Position numbers and translations under genes: made by a program. Below are positions 19,227-28,051 of a stretch of DNA of 35,114 bases, in pieces. Numbering within the stretch: position 1 is the stretch's first letter; each line of letters opens with the position of its first letter. This DNA is from Gammaproteobacteria bacterium (GTDB taxonomy: Bacteria > Pseudomonadota > Gammaproteobacteria > Pseudomonadales > Pseudohongiellaceae), in contig JAUSMU010000266.1 in the NCBI GenBank assembly GCA_030645995.1, positions 1-35,114 of the forward strand, read 5' to 3'. The notes beneath the pieces are model-generated. The model ran no database searches, was not told the origin of the DNA, and saw only the letters and a list, made by a program, of their open reading frames with translations.

Positions 19227-20843
19227 TCAGGGGGCAGGAATTTTTAGAACCTGACCGACGTGGATAACATCATTGCGCAGATTGTTGGCATTGCGCAGGC
19301 TGGCCAGACTGACGCGATAACGCGCGGCAATGCCCGACAGCGTCTCACCGGGAACGGTCTTGTGCTCCACTGCCAGCGGCTCTTGCACGGAGCGTGAGCC
19401 TGCGCCTGGAATGGTCAGCTCCTGACCCAGTTGCACCACATCACCGCGCAGATTGTTGGCGTCCCGCAGGGCGCTCGTCGTCACCCCATAGCGTTGCGCA
19501 ATCATGGAAAGACTGTCACCGCGCACGACGACGTGGCTGCCCGCCAGATTCGATCCCGCGAGTGTCGGTGCAATATTATTCGCTTTCTGCCACGCCACCA
19601 GCGTGTCTTCCGGAGGCCTGTCGTAGAAGTAGCGCATGACGCCCTGCACGACGCCATCCGCCAGACGGCGTTGATAGGCGGCAGAGTTGAGCTGCTTCGC
19701 CTCGTCCGGGTTGGAGAGATAACCGGTTTCAATCAGGAGTGATGGAATATCGGGCGAGCGCAATACCCAGAGATTGCCCTGCTGGGTCTTGTCGCGTCGT
19801 AGCGTCGCGACGGAACTCAGGGAATTCAGAATGTAGGAGCCAGCCGTCACACTTTGCTCGATGCTCCAGGCCATGGAGAGGTCCAGCAGCGTGCGCGCCA
19901 GGTCATCCTCGATATCGCGCAGGCTGGTGTCACCCGCAACGCCACCCAGCAGGTCCGCACTGTTTTCCTTCTCGGCCACACGGCGTACGTTTTCATCCCC
20001 GGCGATGCGCTCGGAGAGCGCGTACACCGTGACGCCCTCGGCACGTGTCGTGCTGAAAGAATCCGCATGAATGGAGAGGAAAATGTCGGCGCGATTCTGC
20101 CTGGCTATCTGCGGCCTGCGCTGCAGTTGCACGGAGTAATCGCCATCGCGCACCAGCACCGGCTGATAACCCGGCACCGCCTCCAGTCGATCAAAAATGG
20201 CGCGCGCAATGGCCAGTGCTATGTCTTTTTCACGAATGCGTTTGTCGTAGCCGAGCGCGCCGGGGTCTTCCCCGCCATGGCCGGCATCGATGGCCACGAT
20301 GATGTCACGCTGCTGGATTTCCTCCGGCCGCTCCGCCATCTCCAGATCGGGAATCGCCGGCACCACCCCTGCGTCATAAAGATCGACGACCAGTCTGTCT
20401 TTCAGCTCACCATTCGCAGCCAGCATGAAACTGCTGGGGTTCACGCCATTGGCGAGATCCAGCACGATGCGCAGATCCGCATCCGCACGCTTGCCGCTGC
20501 GCATGCCGGTCACGGGGCTGTCCTTGAAATCCAGACGCGACAGATCCGTCTGCATCACAACGCCAGTCAGATCAATCACAACGCGGTGGGGATTTTCGAG
20601 AACGAAGACACTGTACTTGACCTGACGATCCAGATCGAAGACCACGCGCGTGTAGTCAGGGGCACGCCACAAGCGCACCTCTTGCACCTTGGCTTGCTGC
20701 GTCTCAGTCTGCTCCGCTGCGGCCGCCGACGCCTGCCCTGCGAAAAATCCGCCTGGAAATAACGCCAATGAGCAGACCAGCAGGAGCAACGCCATGACGA
20801 GGCGTTGCAACACGGTGCTGTAGGGTTTAGCTGTCAACTTCAT
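19227..20843 (-). CDS. N-acetylmuramoyl-L-alanine amidase (AmiB/AmiC type) with two LysM domains
   Basis: This is a periplasmic zinc amidase that cuts the peptide stem from MurNAc during daughter-cell separation. It has 538 residues. A signal peptide (to about residue 40) is followed by an AMIN domain (about 50-165, with [17 protein letters not shown]), which localises the enzyme to the septum. The Amidase_3 domain (about 182-410) follows, with [35 protein letters not shown] and [12 protein letters not shown] supplying the zinc-binding His and Glu residues and the catalytic Glu. Two LysM peptidoglycan-binding domains end the protein ([17 protein letters not shown] and [17 protein letters not shown]). 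Its start overlaps the tsaE stop by 4 nt (ATGA), and mutL follows 13 nt after its stop. This order corresponds to E. coli amiB-mutL. Confidence 0.96.
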   Translation of the reverse strand: MKLTAKPYSTVLQRLVMALLLLVCSLALFPGGFFAGQASAAAAEQTETQQAKVQEVRLWRAPDYTRVVFDLDRQVKYSVFVLENPHRVVIDLTGVVMQTDLSRLDFKDSPVTGMRSGKRADADLRIVLDLANGVNPSSFMLAANGELKDRLVVDLYDAGVVPAIPDLEMAERPEEIQQRDIIVAIDAGHGGEDPGALGYDKRIREKDIALAIARAIFDRLEAVPGYQPVLVRDGDYSVQLQRRPQIARQNRADIFLSIHADSFSTTRAEGVTVYALSERIAGDENVRRVAEKENSADLLGGVAGDTSLRDIEDDLARTLLDLSMAWSIEQSVTAGSYILNSLSSVATLRRDKTQQGNLWVLRSPDIPSLLIETGYLSNPDEAKQLNSAAYQRRLADGVVQGVMRYFYDRPPEDTLVAWQKANNIAPTLAGSNLAGSHVVVRGDSLSMIAQRYGVTTSALRDANNLRGDVVQLGQELTIPGAGSRSVQEPLAVEHKTVPGETLSGIAARYRVSLASLRNANNLRNDVIHVGQVLKIPAP

Positions 20844-21400
20844 ACTGGATTGATTCCGGTCTGCTTCCGCGCCAACAAGTCGGATAATTTTTTCACAACG
20901 CTCTCTCCACGTGGCGAACGTGGTTGCCAGTGAACAATCCTACCCGCTCCTTCATGCGACAGGCTGATCTCCAGGTCGGGTGCGGGCAGATAGCCTTTGC
21001 CCTTCTCGGCCCACTCGATGACGCACAGGTTGGCCTCGTCAAAATATTCGCCCACTCCAAGAAACTCTACTTCTTCCGGGTCCGCCAGGCGGTACAGGTC
21101 GAAGTGGTAAAGATTGCAGCCCGGCTGTTCATATGGCTCCACCAGGGTGTAGGTCGGGCTCTTCACCGCGCCCTCTATTCCATAACCCCGAACCAGTCCG
21201 CGAGTCAGTGTTGTCTTGCCCGCTCCGAGGTCGCCAGACAGGTAAATTCTGCCACCAAGTGTAGCACGGACACCGGGCTCGCCCGACCCGGCACTGCCCT
21301 CAAACGTGGACTGCGGCCCGCGCTGCGTTGCCTGCGCCAGCAGACGACCGAACGTCTCGGTCGCCGCTTCATCAGCCAGATATCGTGCTTCCTCACCCAT
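20840..21400 (-). CDS. tsaE: tRNA threonylcarbamoyladenosine biosynthesis ATPase TsaE
   Basis: TsaE is the ATPase that works with TsaB and TsaD to make t6A37 in ANN-decoding tRNAs. I chose ATG 21400 (MGEEARYLADEAATETFGRLLA, 186 residues) because GGAAGG lies just upstream; the longer frame from 21430 is weakly supported. The Walker A motif is GDLGAGKTTLTRGL, and SPTYTLVEPY and LYHFDLYRLADPEEVEFLG are family signatures. A Gly/Ser-rich insertion of about 20 residues (QSTFEGSAGSGEPGVRAT) before the first core strand makes it longer than the usual 150-160 residues. Its stop overlaps the amidase start, implying translational coupling. Confidence 0.95.
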   Translation of the reverse strand: MGEEARYLADEAATETFGRLLAQATQRGPQSTFEGSAGSGEPGVRATLGGRIYLSGDLGAGKTTLTRGLVRGYGIEGAVKSPTYTLVEPYEQPGCNLYHFDLYRLADPEEVEFLGVGEYFDEANLCVIEWAEKGKGYLPAPDLEISLSHEGAGRIVHWQPRSPRGESVVKKLSDLLARKQTGINPV

Positions 21401-21454
21401 GACCGCCTTCCAAACCCTCTTGTTTCTCATCGCCAGCAGGCGCAGCCCGATCGG

Positions 21455-23098
21455 CTACTGCGAGTTGTTCACCAACTGCCGTATATATTGCAGGAGATCT
21501 GTCGCCAGCATGCCGCGCTCACCCGCCGCAGCGGCCAGATCTGCACTCTCGCCGTGAATGCAGACAGCGCAGCGCAGGCTGTCAGCAAGGCTCAACCCCT
21601 GTGCAATGAACGCCCCGATCATGCCACTGAGCACGTCACCCATGCCGCCCGTGGCCATACCTGGATTGCCTTCGGTACATAATTCAATGTGAGGCGCTGC
21701 GCCCTCAACCTCAGGGGCCTCGAAGCACAGAAGGCTGCCCGCGCCTTTCAGCAGACACGCACCACCCCAGAGTTCCTGCAGACGTCGAACCGCCGCGAAG
21801 CGATCTGCCTTGACCTGCTCGTTGCTCCAACCCAGCAACCGTGCCGCCTCGCCGGGATGGGGCGTCAGCACCCAGTTCTGTCGGTGCAGCCCCGAAGCGG
21901 TTCCTGTTACGTTCGAGCGACCGCTGCCACTTGCCAGCTCATTGAGCTGCGCACGCTTTTCCGCCAGCAGATTGAGCGTGTCGGCATCGACCACCAGCGG
22001 AATCCGCTGTCCGGCCTCCTGCAGCACTAACCGCAACATGGCGGAAGACCAGGCTGAACGCCCGAGGCCCGGGCCGATGACCACGACGCTCGCGCGGGCG
22101 ATCATCCGCACGACCACTTCGGCATCGTCGCCGTCAGGCGCTTCAACGGCGCGCATCATGATCTCTGGACGGCGCGACAGCATCGCCGTCACATGCGCGG
22201 CTCGCGTCAACAGGCTCACCGTGCCGGCACCGCTGCGCGCCGCTGCCTCTGCCGCCATCAAGGCGGCGCCACCATAGCCGACATCCCCACCAACGACAAG
22301 CACATGCCCGCAGTCACCCTTGTGAGTAGACGGGCGGCGGCGCGTCAGCAATTTTGCTACGCTATGAACGTCGATGCGGGTGGCCGACACGGCGCGCACC
22401 GGCTTGCTCTGCAGCACAATGTCCGGCAGGGCGAGATCATGGAACACAATCTCCCCCGTGTAATCCGGCCCGTCCGCCGTCAATAGTCCCTGTTTCAAGC
22501 CGATGAAGCACACCGTCACGGCGGCGCGCACCACCACCTCGGCCGCAACCCCGGTGTCGCTGTTCAGCCCGGAGGGAATGTCGACAGCCACTACCGGCAG
22601 GCCAGTGGCATTGATCCAATTGATCGCATCCCGATACTCCGGGCGCAGCTCACCACGCATGCCGATCCCCAGCAGCGCGTCGACCACGACGGTGTCGCCG
22701 TGAACTTCCTTCAACTCTATATTCTCTGTATCAACTGCGAGCAGCGGTTCACAGGAGATGCCCTGCGCCAGCACCCGCTGTCTCGCACTCAAGGCATCGC
22801 CACTGAGGCGCTCAACGGCGCCAGGCTCCAGTACGCGGACACTCAGGCCCTGCATGCCCGCAAGGGCGGCCACCAGGTAACCATCACCGCCGTTATTGCC
22901 AGTGCCGCAGACCACCAGCAGGCGCCGGGCCTGGGGCCAGCGTTGCAAGATGACGTTCAAGACGACACTGGCGGCACGCTGCATCAGTTCCGCGCCGGGA
23001 ATGCCAGCCTTCTCGATGGCATAGCGATCGATCGCACGCACCTGCTCCGCACTGTAGAGCGCGCGAGGAAGGCGGGTCGAGAAGACGAATCGGTTCAC
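21455..23098 (-). CDS. nnrD: Bifunctional NAD(P)H-hydrate epimerase / ADP-dependent NAD(P)H-hydrate dehydratase
   Basis: This enzyme repairs damaged NADHX and NADPHX. The 547 residues start at a GTG (23098) after GAGGG. The N-terminal YjeF_N epimerase domain (about 1-220) includes VVCGTGNNGGDGYLVAALAG and VVDALLGIGMRGELR. The C-terminal ribokinase-like dehydratase (about 235-540) includes HVLVVGGDVGYGGAALMAAEAAARSGAGTVSLLT, VIGPGLGRS, VLTPHPGEAARLLG and the GMATGGMGDVLSGMIGA loop with the catalytic Asp. A Ser/Gly/Thr-rich insertion near residues 390-412 precedes VLTPHPGE. It begins 14 nt after the marR stop and ends 54 nt before tsaE. The stop is TAG. Confidence 0.96.
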   Translation of the reverse strand: MNRFVFSTRLPRALYSAEQVRAIDRYAIEKAGIPGAELMQRAASVVLNVILQRWPQARRLLVVCGTGNNGGDGYLVAALAGMQGLSVRVLEPGAVERLSGDALSARQRVLAQGISCEPLLAVDTENIELKEVHGDTVVVDALLGIGMRGELRPEYRDAINWINATGLPVVAVDIPSGLNSDTGVAAEVVVRAAVTVCFIGLKQGLLTADGPDYTGEIVFHDLALPDIVLQSKPVRAVSATRIDVHSVAKLLTRRRPSTHKGDCGHVLVVGGDVGYGGAALMAAEAAARSGAGTVSLLTRAAHVTAMLSRRPEIMMRAVEAPDGDDAEVVVRMIARASVVVIGPGLGRSAWSSAMLRLVLQEAGQRIPLVVDADTLNLLAEKRAQLNELASGSGRSNVTGTASGLHRQNWVLTPHPGEAARLLGWSNEQVKADRFAAVRRLQELWGGACLLKGAGSLLCFEAPEVEGAAPHIELCTEGNPGMATGGMGDVLSGMIGAFIAQGLSLADSLRCAVCIHGESADLAAAAGERGMLATDLLQYIRQLVNNSQ

Positions 23099-23112
23099 GT
23101 GCGGTTACCCTC

Positions 23113-23556
23113 TCAACGATCAAACCGGTGGATCAGACGGCGCACCAATTGCAGAGCCGATTCCAGCTCCGCGAGTGGCACGTCTTCCGTGCTCTCGATA
23201 GCCCAGGGATCCTGGACGGCACGCAATGCGCTGTAGGCCTCCTGGCCGACGTCGGTCAGGCAGACCAGCACCGAACGCTTGTGGTCTGGATTGCGCTGAT
23301 AGCGCAGCAACCCGTCCTTCTCCATGACATCGGTGATGCGTTGTACGGCTTGGCGCGATTGGCCCAGCGTACGGGCAATGCCGGGCACTGTGACGCCGGA
23401 ATGGGACAGCGCGATGACGCCGATCACTTTCCAGCGGGCACTGGTCAGCCCCAGCGACTCCGCCATGCGGTCGCCTTCGGCCACCAGCAGTCCGTTCAAG
23501 CGGAACAGTGACAACACCAGATCGAGAAAAGGTTTACGTTTGGGTGAATGAGCCAT
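23113..23556 (-). CDS. MarR-family transcriptional regulator
   Basis: This is a 147-residue dimeric winged-helix repressor type. The start ATG 23556 (MAHSPKRKPFLDLVLSLF) follows GGAGG by 7 nt; two upstream ATGs are less well placed. The DNA-binding part spans about residues 45-105: GLTSARWKVIGVIALS, VPGIARTLGQSRQAVQRITDVMEKDGLLRYQRNPDHKRSVLVCLTDVG, with the recognition helix SRQAVQRI and the wing NPDHKRS. The terminal helices form the dimer interface. It heads the run nnrD-tsaE-amidase-mutL with only 14 nt to nnrD, so it may be co-transcribed with these housekeeping genes. An inverted repeat upstream is a candidate autoregulatory site. The ligand is unknown. Confidence 0.92.
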   Translation of the reverse strand: MAHSPKRKPFLDLVLSLFRLNGLLVAEGDRMAESLGLTSARWKVIGVIALSHSGVTVPGIARTLGQSRQAVQRITDVMEKDGLLRYQRNPDHKRSVLVCLTDVGQEAYSALRAVQDPWAIESTEDVPLAELESALQLVRRLIHRFDR

Positions 23557-23593
23557 GCCAGCCTCCGCCATTAACAAGCAGCATGCTGTCATC

Positions 23594-23611
23594 TTGACCC
23601 GTTACTGTCAA
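23594..23611. promoter_or_regulatory. Candidate MarR operator
   Basis: TTGAC (23594-23598) and GTCAA (23607-23611) form an inverted repeat with an 8-bp gap, extended by an outer CTTGA/TCAAG match. It lies 38 bp upstream of the marR start in the divergent gap with the DUF4159 gene. An 18-bp palindrome with TTGAC arms is typical of MarR sites. On the minus strand TTGACA could also be a -35 box. Confidence 0.45.
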
Positions 23612-23755
23612 TCAAGAAGCACCGAAGCGCTGTTGATGCTGACGGCGAATGGTCGTGTGGATGCTGCAGCTATTGGTGAGACCGCCGTTTTGCGGTAGCT
23701 TAAGCGCCAACGTCATTCAAAATCAGCAAGCAGGACAGCAGGGTTTGCCACCATC

Positions 23756-24550
23756 ATGAGGAACATGCTCGCGAGAATTTTCTTCCTGCCCGCGAAAGCT
23801 CTGTCCGCTCTGAGCATAATCCTGCTTCCGATGCTGGCCACGGCGCAACCGCTGGCTCCTGTCGACGACACCTTGCCACAGGACATTGCAGGCGAGTTTG
23901 CCTTCGTGCGTCTGGAATACGACAACTACTACAACGATGGTTTCGGCCGTGGCACCTGGCAGACGGATTTCCCCAGCGCCGATTCCAACTTCCTGCGCGG
24001 CGTCTCCCGCCTGACCAATGTGCGCGTGATGAGCGAGCCAATTGTGCTGCGTTTCGATGACCGCCGGGTGTTCGACTACCCGTTCCTCTACGCCCTGGAA
24101 ATGGGCCGTAGCGGTGGCCCGTTGTTCAATTCCATCGAGAAGGAAAACATGCGCGAGTATCTGCTGCGCGGTGGTTTTCTATTGATCGATGATTTCTGGG
24201 GCACTCGGCAGTGGGACAATTTCTACCGCGCCTTCACCGATGTGTTTCCGGATCGCGAGATCATCGAACTGCCGACAGACCACGAGGTCTTCCACAGCTA
24301 TTACGACATCGACGGTCCGCAGATGATTCCCGTCATCGGCAACCCTGATAACTATCCGGAGCAGGATGTCGACCGCGCCTCCAACCACGCGATTCTGGAT
24401 GATGACGGCCGGGTGATGGTGTTGATCAACTGGAACTCGGATATGGGCGACGGCTGGGAGCACACCTACGATCCGAGCTACCCGACCCGCCACGCCAATC
24501 TGGCTTATCAGCTGGGCATCAACTATCTGATCTATTCACTGACGCACTGA
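23756..24550 (+). CDS. DUF4159 domain-containing exported protein
   Basis: The 264 residues begin with a signal peptide (cleavage near ATAQ, about residue 30). The remainder is one DUF4159 domain: FAFVRLEYDNYYNDGFGRGTWQTDFPSADSNFLRGVSRLTNVRV, then RRVFDYPFLYALEMG and MREYLLRGGFLLIDDFWGTRQWDNFYRAFTDVFPDREIIELPTDHEVFHSYYDI. The GGFLLIDD and DHEVFHS segments are the recognisable signatures of the family, which has a glutamine-amidotransferase-like fold in related proteins. Its molecular role is not established. It is divergent from marR and converges on the ChaN-like gene. Start choice between 23756 and 23765 is uncertain, as no strong ribosome-binding site is visible. Confidence 0.87.
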   Translation: MRNMLARIFFLPAKALSALSIILLPMLATAQPLAPVDDTLPQDIAGEFAFVRLEYDNYYNDGFGRGTWQTDFPSADSNFLRGVSRLTNVRVMSEPIVLRFDDRRVFDYPFLYALEMGRSGGPLFNSIEKENMREYLLRGGFLLIDDFWGTRQWDNFYRAFTDVFPDREIIELPTDHEVFHSYYDIDGPQMIPVIGNPDNYPEQDVDRASNHAILDDDGRVMVLINWNSDMGDGWEHTYDPSYPTRHANLAYQLGINYLIYSLTH

Positions 24551-24572
24551 TCTATTTATTGGCGCGCGGGCA

Positions 24573-25541
24573 TCATTGTGCACGCATGGCGGCACAGTAG
24601 TCTTCGGTGGTGACAGCGGGCGTGAACCACAGATAGTCGTAGGGCGCTGTCGCGGAAAACGCCTCAGTGTAATCCGCAGGCACATCCGACTCCGGGCTCA
24701 CCTCCATGAACCCCAGCGTGACGATGTCCTCCTCCGCCGTGGCGGGCATATCCACCAGCCCGGCGGCCAGGTAGTTGGGCACTCCCAGATCACGGCGCAC
24801 ATGGTAATTGCCTGCAATCAGCACGCGCTTTCCAGCCGACTCCTGCGTGGCCAGCAGGCTACGCGCCATGCTGGCATCCCGGCTCTGCTGCACCCGCACC
24901 ATCGCGGGGAATTGACTGGCTGGCAGCATGCCGCAATGGCTCTCGTCGATATCCTTGTTGAGCTGCTCCATCTGCGCCGCATCCATCACCGCTGCAACCT
25001 CGGCATCGAGTTCACTTCCGTAAACCGTCATCATCTCGTCGCGGCTGATGTTGCCAGCCTGCACCGGGACGCCCGCACTCAACAGATCGGTCAGCACCGG
25101 GCCATAGAAATTCCAGTCCCAGCCCTCTGCGTCCCACTGCAGATGCTCTTGCAACGCCTGCGCGGATCTCAAATCCACACCGCTGAAATCATCCACCAGC
25201 GCCTGCTGACCGCTGTCCAGCATCTCGAAACTGACCACGCCGAGCGTTCCTTCCGCCAGCATGCCCTGCAGGAGCGTCCTGCGCAGACGGTGATGATCAG
25301 GGTTGTCATGCTTCTCACCCAGCAGCAGGAAGCGCTTGCCAGACAACGCCTGCTGCATCTCCTCGGCGGAGATGAAACGTTGATCGCTGGCGCGCCAGAT
25401 GCGGCCCACCAGCGGGTGATCCTGATGCAGAGGGGACAGCCAGCCAGATTCGGATTGCGCGGAGGAGGAGGGAGACAATTCCGCACAACCAGACAGAGCG
25501 AGGAGGGTGAGGCTCAATAGCAGGCGTCGGGACAAGGGCAT
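24573..25541 (-). CDS. ChaN-family (haem-binding uptake, DUF399) lipoprotein
   Basis: This is a 322-residue lipoprotein: MPLSRRLLLSLTLLALSGC ends in a lipobox with Cys19, and AGGA precedes the ATG. The conserved ChaN/Tiki-like core follows: RFLLLGEKHDNPDHHRLRRTLLQGM, VVSFEMLDSGQQALVDDF, WDWNFYGPVLTDLLSAGVPVQAGNISRDEM and KRVLIAGNYHVRRDLGVPNYL. The GEKHDNPDHH and GNYHVRRD histidines resemble the conserved metal/haem site region. ChaN from Campylobacter binds a pair of haems at the outer membrane, so a haem or iron role is possible. No haem receptor or TonB gene is adjacent. sixA lies 54 nt upstream on the same strand and may be co-transcribed. Confidence 0.9.
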   Translation of the reverse strand: MPLSRRLLLSLTLLALSGCAELSPSSSAQSESGWLSPLHQDHPLVGRIWRASDQRFISAEEMQQALSGKRFLLLGEKHDNPDHHRLRRTLLQGMLAEGTLGVVSFEMLDSGQQALVDDFSGVDLRSAQALQEHLQWDAEGWDWNFYGPVLTDLLSAGVPVQAGNISRDEMMTVYGSELDAEVAAVMDAAQMEQLNKDIDESHCGMLPASQFPAMVRVQQSRDASMARSLLATQESAGKRVLIAGNYHVRRDLGVPNYLAAGLVDMPATAEEDIVTLGFMEVSPESDVPADYTEAFSATAPYDYLWFTPAVTTEDYCAAMRAQ

Positions 25542-25560
25542 GATGTTCCTGTTTGGAAGG

Positions 25561-25605
25561 TTCTGCTAGTCAGGGTTCTGTTAGTCAGGGCACTGCTAGT
25601 CCGGG
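25561..25605. repeat. Three 15-bp tandem repeats at the end of sixA
   Basis: The units are TTCTGCTAGTCAGGG (25561-25575), TTCTGTTAGTCAGGG (25576-25590) and CACTGCTAGTCCGGG (25591-25605). The third unit contains the sixA stop codon (CTA on this strand is TAG on minus). The extra units therefore extend the sixA-chaN spacer, and each repeats a copy of the stop region. Confidence 0.85.
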
Positions 25606-26102
25606 TTCTTGGGACAGTCGAATCGCAGCAGACGCCCCACGCCCGGCTGCAGATCAAACCAGTGTTCAACCGGCAACTGCAGAGCGACGAGGCCGCAGGT
25701 GGGGATGTTGTCGATGCCCGCATGCGCCAGATCGTTGGCCAGATCAGTCAGCGCCGGGTTATGCGCCACCAGCATGGCGCTGCTCGCACTCTCGTCGAAC
25801 AGGGCGATCAGTTGCTGCAGTTTGGGGCTGCCAGCGAGGTAAATCTGTCGATTCTGCACGATGCGCTCGGGGTCGATGCCCAGCACCTCACAGAACAGCG
25901 TCGCGGTCGTGTAGGCGCGCAGAGCGGGACTGCTGACGATCAGATCGATCTTCTCCCCGCGCTCTTTCAGACGTTCGACCAAGCGCTCAGCCATCTCGGG
26001 AGCATCATGGAAGCCGCGCTCATTCAGAGGGCGGTCGAAATCCTTGACGTCGGGCGTCGCCCAGCTGGACTTGGCGTGACGCAATATATACAGAGTTTTC
26101 AT
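25596..26102 (-). CDS. sixA: Phosphohistidine phosphatase SixA
   Basis: SixA is a small histidine-phosphatase superfamily enzyme. E. coli SixA removes phosphate from phosphohistidine on ArcB and the nitrogen PTS protein NPr. The 168 residues start MKTLYILRHAKSSW, where RHAKSSW is the family's RHG-type catalytic motif and His8 forms the phospho-intermediate. FDRPLNERGFHDAPEMAERL, DLIVSSPALRAYTTATLF and MLVAHNPALTDLANDL (second catalytic His) complete the active site. No kinase or PTS gene is nearby, so the target is unknown. The gene ends with TAG inside a 15-bp tandem repeat. Confidence 0.93.
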   Translation of the reverse strand: MKTLYILRHAKSSWATPDVKDFDRPLNERGFHDAPEMAERLVERLKERGEKIDLIVSSPALRAYTTATLFCEVLGIDPERIVQNRQIYLAGSPKLQQLIALFDESASSAMLVAHNPALTDLANDLAHAGIDNIPTCGLVALQLPVEHWFDLQPGVGRLLRFDCPKNPD

Positions 26103-26244
26103 AGCAGTGCTTTCGTTAATGGTACTGCGGTGGCTGGCGCCTCTTCAGGCCCGGCTATTTTACGTCATAAGCAGCGGGCACGAAATGAAAAGCGTCTTCG
26201 TGTCGGCCGTTGCCATGAGGAAATAGTTCTGCCCAAAAAAAAAT

Positions 26245-26270
26245 CCCACAGCTGCCACAACAGCTGCGGG
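26245..26270 (-). terminator. Rho-independent terminator after the amine oxidase gene
   Basis: CCCACAGCTG (26245-26254) pairs with CAGCTGCGGG (26261-26270), with one mismatch. On the minus strand the stem is followed by T and a run of nine T (26235-26243). It lies 144 nt beyond the stop of the gene at 26414. Confidence 0.85.
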
Positions 26271-26288
26271 AAAAAGAGCGGAGAGTAT

Positions 26289-26345
26289 CCTGCTCAAAAC
26301 AAACAAAAAGTGCCCTGCTCAAAGAGAGCCCTGCCCAAAGTAAAC
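26289..26345. repeat. Degenerate 16-bp repeats between sixA and the amine oxidase gene
   Basis: CCTGCTCAAAACAAAC (26289-26304), CCTGCTCAAAGAGAGC (26314-26329) and CCTGCCCAAAGTAAAC (26330-26345) are related units; the last two are in tandem. They lie in the 3' untranslated part of the amine oxidase transcript. No function is evident. Confidence 0.6.
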
Positions 26346-26413
26346 AAGGAGTGTGGTGCGGAAGAGAGCAGGCTGCCGCCCGGGCACGGCAGCTGCGTGT
26401 CAGGAAATCTACA

Positions 26414-27991
26414 TCAGGCGCTGGCCGACTCGGCACGCACGCGCTGATCCAGCTCGGCAAGCGCCACGTGCGCCGACTGCATGGCACTCTCCATCCACGC
26501 TGTGTGCTTGCTGACCTGATCGCCGATCAGCCAATAGCGGCCGTTGACGGATTGCTGCAGAGTGCTGAATATCTGCTCCTCCTCCGGCGTCACGACATTC
26601 CAGCGTGCGGAGCAGCCGAGCATGTGGTTCATTCGGTGCCAGGCGATGGTCACGCCCTTCTCGACCATGCTGCGGTAATTCGAATGCACCTTCTCACCTT
26701 GAGCGATCATCGCCTCGATGCGCTGCTCATGAGTCATGCGGGTGAAGCCCATGCCATTGCCATAGTCGTAAGCGGCAAGCACCACGCCCTTGGCCTTGTG
26801 AATGCCTTGTGGCGGATACCAGATCTGACGGATTGGCTGATTGGTCCAGCTAATGCCGCCGTAGATGCCTTCCTTCTCCCAGAAGCGCTCCTTCGCCTGG
26901 AACGCGCCTTTGTAAGCGGTGCCTCGGCGGATGTACTTCATCGCCTGGGTGTACTCGGTCGGCAGGTTGTTCGGAATGCCATTCATGAAGTGGCTGGGAA
27001 TGGAGTTGAAGCAATAGTCGGCCTCGATGACCTGACGTTGCCCGTCCTGCTGATATTCCACCGACACGCCATCATCGCGCAGGTTCAGCGACAACACCTG
27101 TGCCTTGTACTTGATCTTGGAGTCCAGCTGGCGGGCAAAACCTGCGGGAATCCTGTCCATGCCACCGACTGGCTGCATCAGCATCGGACCGGTTTCGCCT
27201 TCGTTGTCGCTGATCACCTGACGGGTGGCATTCGCGCGCAACAAATTGCGAACATCGATCATTTCCTTCTGCACCGTGTGGGTAACATAGTTGCCTGAGG
27301 CATAACCGGCGCGGTTGCTGCCTGTATAGCGCCCTTCCTCATTGAGGTCGCCGAAGGCTCGGATCATCTGCAGCACCAGTCCCGCCTCTTCGTCGGTAAA
27401 GGGCTTGTCGAGTTCAACCTCGGACATGGCCTTGTTCATCAGCTCTGCCATGAAGCCGCGCACGTTGGTGGTGAGCTCGGCATTGCGGATGGGCTTGCCA
27501 TCCATGATGTTGTCGTCCTGAATCCAGGCCATCTTGTTTTCGTTGATGAACAGCTCCAGGTCCACCCCCAGCTCTTTGCAGTAGTGCAGGACGTTGGTGT
27601 GCGTGCTGGGAATGCGGGCCGCGCCGGCATTGAAGTACATGTGCGGTTCATCGTCGAATTGGCAATACTGAGGGTTGCCGATCTCATCGATCAGGGTGCC
27701 TGCACGGACGGTGAAGACACGGCCACCGGCACGATGGGAAGACTCCAGCACGGTGCAGTCATAACCCGCCTTGGTGAGTTCATAAGCCACCGTCAGCCCG
27801 GAGATACCGGCACCGAGAATGACTGCTTTGCGATTCTGGTTGCTCAGACGCAACAATTCGGGAGCCGACGCGGAGGCGCTGGAGGGGATCATGCCAAGCG
27901 CGCTGGTAATACCGATGACGGCAGCCGTGCCGCCAGTGGCGGCCAGCAGATTCAGAAACTCACGACGGGAAACGGGATTTGACACTTGCAT
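26414..27991 (-). CDS. Tat-exported flavin amine oxidase (monoamine / L-amino-acid oxidase family)
   Basis: This is a 525-residue FAD enzyme expected to oxidise an amine or amino acid to an imine. The N-terminus VSRREFLNLLAATGG is a twin-arginine signal (RR at 9-10) with a hydrophobic stretch and AxA-type cleavage near residue 42, so it is exported folded with its FAD. The dinucleotide motif is ILGAGISGLTVAYEL (58-72), followed by VLESSHRAGGRVFT. The C-terminal FAD-contact motif is GRYWLIGDQVSKHTAWMESAMQSAHVALAEL. The middle substrate domain (YFNAGAARIPSTHTNVLHYCKELGVDLELF) resembles bacterial L-amino-acid oxidases. GAGG precedes ATG 27991. It is divergent from the CadC-like regulator and has a promoter element shared with the TonB-dependent receptor. 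The substrate, and whether it uses oxygen or passes electrons to the nearby cytochrome, are unknown. Confidence 0.92.
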   Translation of the reverse strand: MQVSNPVSRREFLNLLAATGGTAAVIGITSALGMIPSSASASAPELLRLSNQNRKAVILGAGISGLTVAYELTKAGYDCTVLESSHRAGGRVFTVRAGTLIDEIGNPQYCQFDDEPHMYFNAGAARIPSTHTNVLHYCKELGVDLELFINENKMAWIQDDNIMDGKPIRNAELTTNVRGFMAELMNKAMSEVELDKPFTDEEAGLVLQMIRAFGDLNEEGRYTGSNRAGYASGNYVTHTVQKEMIDVRNLLRANATRQVISDNEGETGPMLMQPVGGMDRIPAGFARQLDSKIKYKAQVLSLNLRDDGVSVEYQQDGQRQVIEADYCFNSIPSHFMNGIPNNLPTEYTQAMKYIRRGTAYKGAFQAKERFWEKEGIYGGISWTNQPIRQIWYPPQGIHKAKGVVLAAYDYGNGMGFTRMTHEQRIEAMIAQGEKVHSNYRSMVEKGVTIAWHRMNHMLGCSARWNVVTPEEEQIFSTLQQSVNGRYWLIGDQVSKHTAWMESAMQSAHVALAELDQRVRAESASA

Positions 27992-28051
27992 GATCCTCTT
28001 TGACTATTGGTGCTGAATACCCTCTTCAATCCAGGGTGTGAAGACGAGTGA

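Noticed and set aside
26289-26345. Short repeats as a possible CRISPR-like array
   Set aside because: Units are 16 bp, imperfect and partly in direct tandem with no spacers of constant length, and no cas genes are nearby.
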